Shown piece after piece: positions 45,326 through 53,355 of a stretch of 64,000 nucleotides of DNA; position 1 is the stretch's first letter; each line of letters begins with the position of its first letter. Both the position numbers and the translations under genes were made by a program. The stretch comes from Opitutaceae bacterium EW11 (GTDB lineage: Bacteria > Verrucomicrobiota > Verrucomicrobiia > Opitutales > Opitutaceae). Below the pieces are notes generated by a model. It was not told the origin of the DNA. It saw only the letters and a program-made list of their open reading frames with translations, and did not search any database. Where the stretch lies: assembly GCA_003054665.1 (NCBI GenBank), contig QAYY01000003.1, forward strand, positions 1 through 64,000. The letters are read 5' to 3'.

Positions 45326-45371
45326 CCGCCGGGCCGCGTCTGTCGCACGGGCGCCGCTTCGATATGGCTCG

Positions 45372-45393
45372 GGAAATAGCCGGGAATATTTCC
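45372..45393. promoter_or_regulatory. Inverted repeat GGAAATA-N8-TATTTCC upstream of GH62
   Basis: Perfect 7-bp arms at 45372-45378 and 45387-45393 separated by 8 bp, 136 bp before the GH62 start and after the receptor terminator. Candidate operator for the GH62 promoter. Nothing else is seen in 45217-45529 apart from the terminator. Confidence 0.4.
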
Positions 45394-45529
45394 TTTGCGC
45401 GTTTGAGTGGGCGGTCGCGGCGTGAACGATTGCGGAACTCCCGCAGCGGGTCGCAGGTATCACCTCGACGGCGGGATCCGGCACGGGCTGGGGAACGATG
45501 CCCGTCCTCGTAACAAGGTTTCACCTACC

Positions 45530-46600
45530 ATGAGATTCATTTCACTCCATTCGCCGGTTCTCTGGGGCCTCTGCCTGGCGGCGAGCGCCCTCGCCGGCCA
45601 GGCCGACGAGGGCGGCGTTCGCACGCTCGCGCCGTTTTCCTGGGCCAGCACGGGACCGCTGATTTCGCCCGTGAGCGACGCAGCCCATCCCCTCGTGGCG
45701 GTGAAGGATCCCTCCGTGGTGTTTCACGAGGGAAAGTGGCACGTGTATGCGACGACGGCGGACGCGAACGGCCGCTGGAGCATGGCCTACTTCAACTTCC
45801 GGTCCTGGTCGGAGGCTCCCGCCGCCAAGCCCTACTACCTCGATCAGAACCCGCGGCTGCGGGGATACCATTGCGCGCCGCAGGTCTTCTATTTTCGGCC
45901 GCAGAAGAAATGGTACCTCGTCTTCCAGTCCCAGCATCCGACCTACTCGACGACCGACGACATCGAAAAGCCCGAGACGTGGAGCGCACCGCAGCCGTTT
46001 TTCAACGGCACTCCGCGCACGGTGGTGCAGGGATGGATCGACTACTGGATCATCTGCGACGACACGCACGCGTATCTGTTTTTCTCGGACGACTGGGGCC
46101 GCTTTTACCGCAGCCGGACCCGCATCCAGGATTTTCCGCGCGGCTTCGACAATCCGGTGGTGGTCATGCAGGAACCCAATCGCTTTCACCTCTTCGAGGC
46201 GGGCTGCGTCTATCGGCTGAAGGGGATGAACCAGTACCTGTGCATCATCGAGTGTTTGGGGGGCCCGAAGGGCCGGCGCTATTTCAGGGCCTTCACGACC
46301 GATCGACTCGACGGCGAGTGGAGACCCCTGGCGCTCGCCGATACCTGGGCGACCCCCTTTGCGGGTGCAACAAATGTGACCGCCGAGAACGGGGAGGCGC
46401 TCTGGACGATCGATATCTCCCACGGAGAACTGCTTCGCGACGGCAGCGACGAGACGATGACGGTCGATCCCTCCGCGCTCTCATTTCTTTACCAGGGGCG
46501 AGCCGACCAATCGCCCACGCCGGACTACGCGCGTCTGCCTTACCGGCTCGCGCTCCTCCGGTCCGTTTCGAAGGCGCGCGAGTCCGTTCCGGCCAAGTAG
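45530..46600 (+). CDS. Secreted alpha-L-arabinofuranosidase, GH62
   Basis: 356 residues from the ATG at 45530 with a signal peptide (VLWGLCLAASALAGQAD). The body matches GH62 along its length: FSWASTGPLISPVSDAAHPL, the base Asp in VKDPSVVFHEGKWHVYATTA, YHCAPQVFYFRPQKKWYLVF, the Asp of WIDYWIICDDTHAYLFFSDD, the acid Glu in HLFEAGCVYRLK, and ISHGELLRDGSDETMTVDP. GH62 enzymes remove arabinofuranose from singly substituted xylose units of arabinoxylan. The gene is monocistronic, convergent with the GH51 gene (28 bp apart). Confidence 0.92.
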   Translation: MRFISLHSPVLWGLCLAASALAGQADEGGVRTLAPFSWASTGPLISPVSDAAHPLVAVKDPSVVFHEGKWHVYATTADANGRWSMAYFNFRSWSEAPAAKPYYLDQNPRLRGYHCAPQVFYFRPQKKWYLVFQSQHPTYSTTDDIEKPETWSAPQPFFNGTPRTVVQGWIDYWIICDDTHAYLFFSDDWGRFYRSRTRIQDFPRGFDNPVVVMQEPNRFHLFEAGCVYRLKGMNQYLCIIECLGGPKGRRYFRAFTTDRLDGEWRPLALADTWATPFAGATNVTAENGEALWTIDISHGELLRDGSDETMTVDPSALSFLYQGRADQSPTPDYARLPYRLALLRSVSKARESVPAK

Positions 46601-46628
46601 AGCCGGCCGCGAGGGGCCGGCGGCTCCG

Positions 46629-48164
46629 TCACTTGGCGACGCTCACGACGATCTGCGTGAACGAGTGGGCGGGAAACGTGTAGTGGAGATCGGCGCCCGC
46701 GGCGTTCAGTTGCTCGACCTTGGGAGCGTAGGTGTCGCGGGCTTCGTAGGTGTACGGCTGGTTGGATACATCGCTGCTGGTGACCGAGCTCACTGTCGCG
46801 GGACCGGAAAACGCGCCGACGACGCTCCGAATATCGGTGGCGATCGCGTCGTCCTTGTGACGGTTCACCACGTTGATCACGACCTGCTTGGCCGCGGCGT
46901 TGTAGACCGCGGAGACGTCGAGGTAGGGAATCTTGTCATAGTGGTCGCTGGTCCGGAACGTGTCGCAGTTCACCGCCGTCGCGAGAGCCGTACCGCGGCA
47001 GTGGACGGAGAAGAGCTTGAACGTGTGGAAGAGCGGCGAGCGGTAAGTGGCGTCGGTCTTGGGATCGCGCGCGAGCAGCGACGTGAGAAGCGTGTAGTTC
47101 GCCATCTTCACGACGTCCGCGTGGCGGATGAACGCGTTGAAGTACTGAGCCAGCGCGAGCGTTGAGAGATGCCCGCCGCGGAAGGGCGGCGCCCATTCGT
47201 CGACGGAGACGTACATCGGTTTCTTCTGCTTGATCGTATGCACGGACTTGATGAGGCCCGCGACGATTTCGATGCGTTCCTCCAGATCGATGCCGCGCTG
47301 GCCCATGAGCACGTAATAGTCGTCGGACGGATCCCAGTAGCGGTGCATCGAGAGGTAGTCCGCGGTTCCGTAGAGTCCCTTCACGACCGTCCAGGTCCAC
47401 TCCACCCAATCGAGGTTGTCCTGGTAGTTCGAGGGGCCGTTGGCGATGAACTCGAGCTTCGTGCCGGGCGAACTGAGGCGCATGACTTTCGCCGCCTCGA
47501 CGGCGAACTTCACGTAGTCCTCCGCGTTTTTGTGGCCGAGAATCCACGGCGCACCATCCACCTCGTTGCCCAGGCACCAGTATTTGATGCCGTAGGGCTC
47601 GGGGTGTCCGTATTCGGCGCGTTTGTCGGCCCAGTAACTGCCGACCGGGGCGTTGCAGTACTGCACCCAGTAGCGCGCGTCATCGAGCGTGCCGGTGCCC
47701 ATGTTGATGCAGACGACGTTTTCGGTGCCGATCAGCTTGTTCAACTCCACCCACTCGTCGGTGCCGACCTGATTGCTTTCGACCACGCCCCAGGCGAGGT
47801 CCATCCGTTTCGGCCTCTGCGCCTTGGGACCGATGCCGTCGCGCCAGTCGTACCCGGCGACGAAGTTGCCGCCGGGCCAGCGCATTTGGGTGAGCTGCAG
47901 TTCGCGGGCGGCCTCGAGCATGTCCTTGCGGAAGCCGTGCTCGTCCGCGTTGGAGGATTTCGGATCGTAGAGCGGACCGTAGAGCGTGTTGAACTTCATT
48001 TCCGGCCGGTTGAAGCCGATCGGTTCCATGAATACGCCGTAGATGCGGGGATCGACAGGGGCGATGGCGTGATCGACGTCGATCTTGATCGTGGCCGTGC
48101 CCGCAAGGGCGGCGAGGGGTGCGAGACCCAGGAGGGTCGCAAGACAAAACGCGGACGTTTTCAT
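46629..48164 (-). CDS. Secreted alpha-L-arabinofuranosidase, GH51 (short form)
   Basis: 511 residues from the ATG at 48164 (signal peptide FCLATLLGLAPLAALAG). The (beta/alpha)8 barrel shows IDVDHAIAPVDPRIYGVFME, MRWPGGNFVAGYDWRDGIGP, the acid/base Glu in YWCLGNEVDGAPW and the nucleophile Glu in PMYVSVDEWAPPF; a C-terminal beta-sandwich closes it (NAAAKQVVINVVNRH to the end). It releases arabinofuranose from arabinoxylan or arabinan pieces. It is divergent from the GH43 gene and convergent with GH62. Confidence 0.92.
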   Translation of the reverse strand: MKTSAFCLATLLGLAPLAALAGTATIKIDVDHAIAPVDPRIYGVFMEPIGFNRPEMKFNTLYGPLYDPKSSNADEHGFRKDMLEAARELQLTQMRWPGGNFVAGYDWRDGIGPKAQRPKRMDLAWGVVESNQVGTDEWVELNKLIGTENVVCINMGTGTLDDARYWVQYCNAPVGSYWADKRAEYGHPEPYGIKYWCLGNEVDGAPWILGHKNAEDYVKFAVEAAKVMRLSSPGTKLEFIANGPSNYQDNLDWVEWTWTVVKGLYGTADYLSMHRYWDPSDDYYVLMGQRGIDLEERIEIVAGLIKSVHTIKQKKPMYVSVDEWAPPFRGGHLSTLALAQYFNAFIRHADVVKMANYTLLTSLLARDPKTDATYRSPLFHTFKLFSVHCRGTALATAVNCDTFRTSDHYDKIPYLDVSAVYNAAAKQVVINVVNRHKDDAIATDIRSVVGAFSGPATVSSVTSSDVSNQPYTYEARDTYAPKVEQLNAAGADLHYTFPAHSFTQIVVSVAK

Positions 48165-48587
48165 AGGAAGAATGAAGGAGGGAGGAGTTCGGTCCGTGCT
48201 GGAAAGGGGCAGGGCGGTTCGAGGCGAAACAGCGGAGTTCAAGAAATCCGCGCCGGGGCCGTGCCGCGGTTTCCCGACTGCGCGAGAAGCGGGGCAGGGC
48301 GAACGCCGTCCCGCTTCCCGGCGGACTGCGCGCGCCGCCCGCCCGGGCCCGCAACACAACGCTGAATTCTCATGGAGGTAGACAGAAACTGCGGTTGCGC
48401 CCGCGAGGAACCGCGGGTGTCGCAGAAAAGGCATCACGACCAAGCGGCAAGCAAACGCTTCTTCACATGATCGTCATGCGGTCGTGCGACCGGCCGTACG
48501 CGTGGGGCCTGCCCGATCCAAGGCGAGACTCGGGGCACGGACCGTGAATCGGGTTTCAACGGACCGCTCTCCCGAGGCATAGGGGGC

Positions 48588-48593
48588 TATAAT
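48588..48593 (+). promoter_or_regulatory. Consensus -10 box TATAAT before the GH43 gene
   Basis: A perfect TATAAT in GC-rich surroundings within the GH51/GH43 divergent region (48165-48727). No matching TTGACA box is seen 16-18 bp upstream, so an activator may be needed. A small hairpin sequence GGTCGTGCGACC lies at 48480-48491. Confidence 0.45.
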
Positions 48594-48727
48594 ACCAATG
48601 ACGAATTGCGTCTCTCTGCTCGCCCCGGAAACGTTGCTCGGTGCGTACCTCTTTTGTCGGTCTGCGCCCCACGGATCCGGGGGTCTTTCGGTGGAGAAAC
48701 TTCGCGCGACGCGGAGCGTCGGCGTTC

Positions 48728-50857
48728 GTGAGAACGCGGCTCCTCGGAGCGGCTTTCCCAATCGTCCCGTGGATGCTCGTCTGTGTTGTGGCGCTGGCTT
48801 TGGTTTCTCGGGCCGCCCGGGCCGACGAAGCCGTTGAAAAACGGACCACCTGGATTGCGGACAACGGGAACGGCACGTTCACCAATCCGCTGTTTTACGA
48901 CGAGTTCTCGGATCCCGACGTCATCCGCGTCGGCGAGGACTATTATCTCACCGGCACGACGATGCACACGATGCCGGGGCTCCCGATTCTGCACTCGCGG
49001 GATCTGGTCAATTGGCGGTTCGTGGCCTACGCGTGCGACGTGCTGGATTTCGGGCCGGAATACCGGCTGCAGGGCGGTGAAATCTACGGCCGCGGCATCT
49101 GGGCGCCGTGCTTCCGGTATCACAACGGCACCTACTACATCTTCAGCAACGTCAACGGCCGGAAGACCCAGCTGTTCCGCGCGCAAAAGCCGGAGGGTCC
49201 GTGGACGCGGAACGAGATGCGCTCCTCGCTGCACGACATTTCCGTGCTCTTCGACGACGACGGCCGCGCGTATGCGGTTTGGGGTTACAACGAGATCATG
49301 ATCGGGGAGCTGGAGCCGGACCTCCTTGGGATCAAACCGGGAACTCAGCGGGTGCTGATCGCAAAAGGGCACGGGATGGGAGAGGGCGCCCATTTCTACA
49401 AGATCAAGGGGAAGTACTACCTCATCAGCACCAACTACGAACCGATGGGCTACATGGTCTGCGCGCGGGCGGACCGGCTGGACGGGCCATGGGAGCGCGT
49501 CGTGCTCAGCGCGCGCGAATCGTTTGGCACCGGCACCGGCTGGCGTCTGCGCGGCCTCGGGCGCGACGGCGGAATGGATCTCGTGCAACCGAACCCGTCC
49601 TCCACGGGAGCTTGCGCGATGCATCAGGGAGGAATCGTCGAGACGCCGACGGGAGAGTGGTGGGCCATCTCGATGATGGACGCCAACTCGGTGGGGCGCC
49701 TTTCGTGCCTCTCGCCCGTGACCTGGTCGGAGGGCTGGCCGTACTACGGATTGCCGGGCAACCTCACGCGCTCGCCGAAGACCTGGGTCAAACCGGCCAC
49801 GGGATACTCGGATACTCCGGCTGCGACCTTCCGGCGGAGCGACGATTTCTCCGGTCCTGCGCTCCTGCCGATCTGGCAGTGGAACCACGTGCCTGAGAAC
49901 GGCCATTGGTCGCTGGCGGAGAAGCCCGGTGCTCTCCGGCTGCACACGCTTCCTGCGCCCGACTTTTCCCGGGCGCGCAACTCGCTCACGCAGCGCGCGA
50001 TGGGGCCTGAGTCCGTCGCGACGGTGACGATCGACGCCAACGGACTCCAATCCGCCGACACGGCTGGTTTGGCCCTGTTGAATTTCCCCTACGCCACGCT
50101 TTCGATTGGCCGTGGGGACGGCGGTTGGGCGATCACGTGGTTCGACCAAAGGACCGGAGAAACGCGCCAGACCGCGGTGAGCGCCGGGCGCGTCTATCTT
50201 CGGGCGCGCTGCGATTTCGACCGCGACGTCGGGCAGTTCAGCTACTCGGTCGACGGGAAAACCTTCGTCCCCATGGGCGAAGAAATCGTGTTTCCCTATC
50301 AGCTGAAGACGTTCCAGGGCGTGCGGTATGCACTCTTCGCCTACACCACCGGGGCGAAAGCAGGGGGCTTCGCCGATTTCGAGGATTTCCAGCTCGAGGA
50401 GCCGCGTGCGGATGCGGTCCGGCGAGAGATCCCGTCCGGGCGCACGATCACGCTGACGAGTGTGGCGGACGGCTGCCGCGTCTCCGCGTGGAACGGATTG
50501 CTCCGGCCGCGTTGGGATTCGGCGCCGGCGGAGCAGCCGCTCTCCGAGCAGTTCCGCGTTCAGGACCTCGGCCGAGGAAGGGTGAAACTCGAGGCGGCGG
50601 ACGGATCGGGCTTCGTCACCGTGACCGGGGTCGGAGCGACCGGAGACGTCCAGCTCGTGAAATCTCCGGGCGACGGAGACGGCGCCGTGTTTCAGTGGGT
50701 GGATATGCTCCGCGGCCAGGTGATGCTGCTTTCCCTCAAGACGAATCGCTACCTGACGATCGCTCCGCATGTGGGCGAGCTGGCGTCGGCCGACGCGCCC
50801 GGGGCCGCCGCAGACCGAAAGGAAGGCGCCTGTTTTTCGTGGTCGGTCGTGCCGTAG
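48728..50857 (+). CDS. Secreted GH43 beta-xylosidase/arabinofuranosidase, three-domain paralogue
   Basis: About 709 residues from the GTG at 48728; a GTG at 48641 and an ATG at 48773 are other in-frame starts, and 48728 gives a normal signal peptide (WMLVCVVALALVSRAARA) with GGAG upstream. The GH43 domain has FSDPDVIRVGEDYYLTGTTM, ISVLFDDDGRAYAVWGY and the acid Glu in GEGAHFYKIKGKYYLIS. A beta-sandwich (LLPIWQWNHVPENGHWSLAE) and a C-terminal beta-trefoil-like domain (VMLLSLKTNRYLTIA) follow. It matches the GH43 at 16.8 kb throughout. The substrate is probably arabinoxylan oligosaccharides. A receptor-gene remnant starts immediately after its stop. Confidence 0.88.
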   Translation: MRTRLLGAAFPIVPWMLVCVVALALVSRAARADEAVEKRTTWIADNGNGTFTNPLFYDEFSDPDVIRVGEDYYLTGTTMHTMPGLPILHSRDLVNWRFVAYACDVLDFGPEYRLQGGEIYGRGIWAPCFRYHNGTYYIFSNVNGRKTQLFRAQKPEGPWTRNEMRSSLHDISVLFDDDGRAYAVWGYNEIMIGELEPDLLGIKPGTQRVLIAKGHGMGEGAHFYKIKGKYYLISTNYEPMGYMVCARADRLDGPWERVVLSARESFGTGTGWRLRGLGRDGGMDLVQPNPSSTGACAMHQGGIVETPTGEWWAISMMDANSVGRLSCLSPVTWSEGWPYYGLPGNLTRSPKTWVKPATGYSDTPAATFRRSDDFSGPALLPIWQWNHVPENGHWSLAEKPGALRLHTLPAPDFSRARNSLTQRAMGPESVATVTIDANGLQSADTAGLALLNFPYATLSIGRGDGGWAITWFDQRTGETRQTAVSAGRVYLRARCDFDRDVGQFSYSVDGKTFVPMGEEIVFPYQLKTFQGVRYALFAYTTGAKAGGFADFEDFQLEEPRADAVRREIPSGRTITLTSVADGCRVSAWNGLLRPRWDSAPAEQPLSEQFRVQDLGRGRVKLEAADGSGFVTVTGVGATGDVQLVKSPGDGDGAVFQWVDMLRGQVMLLSLKTNRYLTIAPHVGELASADAPGAAADRKEGACFSWSVVP

Positions 50858-51037
50858 TGCCTGAACGGTGACGGGCTCCGGCGGCATCAGCTCGACGAAC
50901 CTCGTGAGCTGGAACGGCACTTCCTCGGCGATGGCGACAATTCGATCCCGCTCTCGACTCAGTACGACGGCACCGTCGCCGCGTGGGGCATTGCTCCCTC
51001 CCAGGCTTGGACGGTCTCCAACACGTTCGACTTCTAG
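50858..51037 (+). pseudogene. Orphan C-terminal tail of a TonB-dependent receptor
   Basis: Directly after the GH43 stop, one frame reads without a start codon to a TAG at 51035-51037. Its last 40 residues include GDGDNSIPLSTQYDGTVAAW and then GIAPSQAWTVSNTFDF and stop. This aligns with the end of the intact receptor (GDELIPVTVQPDGTPAAYRI, then VFLTNTFNF), including the outer-membrane terminal Phe. Upstream of about 50930 similarity is lost. The rest of the gene is absent, so this is a 3' remnant left after deletion or replacement; the terminator at 51088 probably belonged to it. Confidence 0.8.
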
Positions 51038-51087
51038 TTTGTCCGGTCTGTTGGGGTAATTGTTAAGTTAGTTGGTAACGTATGGAA

Positions 51088-51124
51088 GGAGCCGGGGCCG
51101 AGCAGGCCTCGGCTCCTTTTTTTT
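51088..51124 (+). terminator. Rho-independent terminator after GH43 and the receptor remnant
   Basis: A 12-bp stem, GGAGCCGGGGCC (51088-51099) pairing with GGCCTCGGCTCC (51105-51116) with one G-U pair, a 5-nt loop and eight Ts. It lies 51 bp past the remnant stop and now should end the GH43 transcript. The remaining sequence to 51283 shows no gene. Confidence 0.92.
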
Positions 51125-51283
51125 GAGCGCCTCCGGTTCGCGGCGGTTTTCGCGGAATAAGGATGCGCTCTTTTCCTTCAGGCCGTCTACCGGGCTTGCC
51201 CGCCGCGCGGTAGATGTAACAGTCGGACGCGCATCTGCGGCGCCGCTGTCCGTATCCGGCCGGTCCGGCGCCACCCCTGAACT

Positions 51284-53308
51284 ATGAATACTCCCCGTCT
51301 TTTCCGAACCCTGGAAGCGGCTGCCCTCGGGACCGCGATTTTACTCCCCGCGGCGTTCGCCGCCGAAACCGAGTCGGCGCGGTCGACCCTCACGGTCCAG
51401 GCTGCGTCGGCGGGAACTCCGATCAGCGGAGATCTCTTCGGCGTGTTTTTTGAGGATCTGAACTATGCCGCGGACGGCGGCCTTTATGGCGAATTGATCC
51501 AGAATCGCTCCTTTGAATACAGCGCGACGGAGCAGAACGACTGGGGGCCTTTTTTCTCGTGGACGGTGGAGAGGCGGGGCGGCGGCGACGGGGGCATCAA
51601 CATCAAGACGGCGCGTCCGCTGCATCCGAACAACCCGCATTACGTCGCGTTGTCGGTCAAGACGCCGGGTCAGGGCGTGGGCGTCGTCAATTCCGGCTTT
51701 GGCGGAATCCCTGTCCAAACCGGGAACGCCTACGAGGTTTCGTTTTTTTCCCATCAACTCTTCATGGGCGAGGCGTGGAGTCCCAACAACGGCATCGAAG
51801 GACGCCCCATGCCGGTCGTCGTCCGGCTGGAGAGCGCAACCGGGAAAGTCCTCGCGGAGCAGACCTTTCGCGTGACGGGCCGGGACTGGCAGCGCTACTC
51901 GGCCCGGCTCACGCCGGGGCAGTCGGACGGCGCCGCCCGACTCGTGCTGCTCGCCGGGGAAAAGGGAGGGATCGCGCTCGATGAGGTATCCTTGTTTCCG
52001 GTACAGACGTTTCACGGACGTAAGAACGGCCTTCGCGCCGATCTCGCCCAGGCCATCGCCGACTTGAAACCCAAGTTCGTCCGGTTCCCCGGCGGCTGCC
52101 TGTCGCACGGAGACGGACTGACGAATTTCTATCGTTGGAAGGATACCGTCGGGCCGGTCGAGCAGCGCAAGGGGCAGCGCAATCTCTGGGGTTACCACCA
52201 ATCGGTCGGCCTCGGGTATTTCGAGTTTTTCCAGTTCTGCGAGGACATCGGAGCGCGTCCGCTTCCGGTGCTGCCGGCCGGCGTCTGCTGCCAGAACGCC
52301 GACAACTCGCCCGGCCACGGCCAGGAGGGGCTTCCGCTGGCGGAGATGCCCGCGTACATCCAGGATGTCCTCGACCTGATCGAGTGGGCGAACGGACCGG
52401 CGACGACCACCTGGGGACGCCTCCGCGCCGAGGCGGGACACCCCGAGCCGTTCGGCCTGAAGTACGTCGGCATCGGCAACGAGGATCAGATCACCCCGGT
52501 GTTCAAGGAGCGCTTCAAGCTCATCCAGGAGGCGGTCAAGGCGCGCTACCCGGGTATCCAGGTTGTCGGCACAGCCGGACCGTTCCCCAGCGGCGAGGAT
52601 TTCGACCAAGGTTGGCAGTTCGCCCGGGAGCAGAAAGTGGACGTCGTCGACGAGCACTATTACCAGTCGCCCGAGTGGTTCTGGGAGAATCTGGCGCGGT
52701 ACGATCGCTACGACCGGAAGGGGCCGAGGGTGTATGTGGGTGAATATGCCGCCCATGAACGCGACCGCCGGAATACGCTGCGCTCCGCGTTGGCCGAAGC
52801 CGCCGGGTTCACCGGCTTCGAACGCAACGGGGACGTCGTCGCGCTGGCGTCGTACGCTCCGTTGCTTGCCCGGCGCGGGCACACCCAGTGGACGCCGGAC
52901 ATGATCTACTTCACGGCGACCGACGTCGTGCTCACGGCGAACTATTACGTGCAGCAGATGGTGGGGCAGAATCAGGGCGACGTGTATTTGACCACCGACC
53001 TGGCCAAGGCCGCGGGACGGAAACTCCTGACGGCCTCGAGTGTGCGCGATACGCGCACCGGTGACCTCATCGTCAAGATCGTCAACGGCGACAGCACGCC
53101 GGCGGCGTTGTCCATCCGCCTGGCCGGCCTGCCGGCCGGCAACCATCGCGCTCTGCGCACCGTGCTTGCCAATCTGCAGGCGGATGCCGTGAACCCGGAC
53201 GGCCAAGCTCCGGTGGTGCGGCCGGATACGGCCGAAATGAGCGTCGCGCCGGAGTTCGCGATGGAAGTGCCCGCGAATTCGTTCACCGTCCTGCGCATCC
53301 GCCGCTGA
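51284..53308 (+). CDS. Secreted alpha-L-arabinofuranosidase, GH51 with CBM (long form)
   Basis: 674 residues with a signal peptide (ALGTAILLPAAFAAE). After GDLFGVFFEDLNYAADGGLY an inserted carbohydrate-binding jelly roll (about 65-250) precedes the catalytic barrel: KFVRFPGGCLSHG, the acid/base Glu in KYVGIGNEDQITP and the nucleophile Glu in RVYVGEYAAHERD; a C-terminal beta-sandwich ends it. This layout is the larger GH51 type, active on arabinoxylan and arabinan. Only 48 bp separate it from the GH95 gene, suggesting co-transcription. Confidence 0.92.
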   Translation: MNTPRLFRTLEAAALGTAILLPAAFAAETESARSTLTVQAASAGTPISGDLFGVFFEDLNYAADGGLYGELIQNRSFEYSATEQNDWGPFFSWTVERRGGGDGGINIKTARPLHPNNPHYVALSVKTPGQGVGVVNSGFGGIPVQTGNAYEVSFFSHQLFMGEAWSPNNGIEGRPMPVVVRLESATGKVLAEQTFRVTGRDWQRYSARLTPGQSDGAARLVLLAGEKGGIALDEVSLFPVQTFHGRKNGLRADLAQAIADLKPKFVRFPGGCLSHGDGLTNFYRWKDTVGPVEQRKGQRNLWGYHQSVGLGYFEFFQFCEDIGARPLPVLPAGVCCQNADNSPGHGQEGLPLAEMPAYIQDVLDLIEWANGPATTTWGRLRAEAGHPEPFGLKYVGIGNEDQITPVFKERFKLIQEAVKARYPGIQVVGTAGPFPSGEDFDQGWQFAREQKVDVVDEHYYQSPEWFWENLARYDRYDRKGPRVYVGEYAAHERDRRNTLRSALAEAAGFTGFERNGDVVALASYAPLLARRGHTQWTPDMIYFTATDVVLTANYYVQQMVGQNQGDVYLTTDLAKAAGRKLLTASSVRDTRTGDLIVKIVNGDSTPAALSIRLAGLPAGNHRALRTVLANLQADAVNPDGQAPVVRPDTAEMSVAPEFAMEVPANSFTVLRIRR

Positions 53309-53355
53309 AAAACACGCCCCACCTCTCGCCGCAGAAACCATCAGGAAAACGATCA

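Noticed and set aside
41431-45348. A 1305-codon open frame antisense to the TonB receptor
   Set aside because: Long antisense frames are common in GC-rich genes. The receptor strand has signal peptide, plug and barrel; the antisense product has biased Arg/Val-rich composition and no domain.
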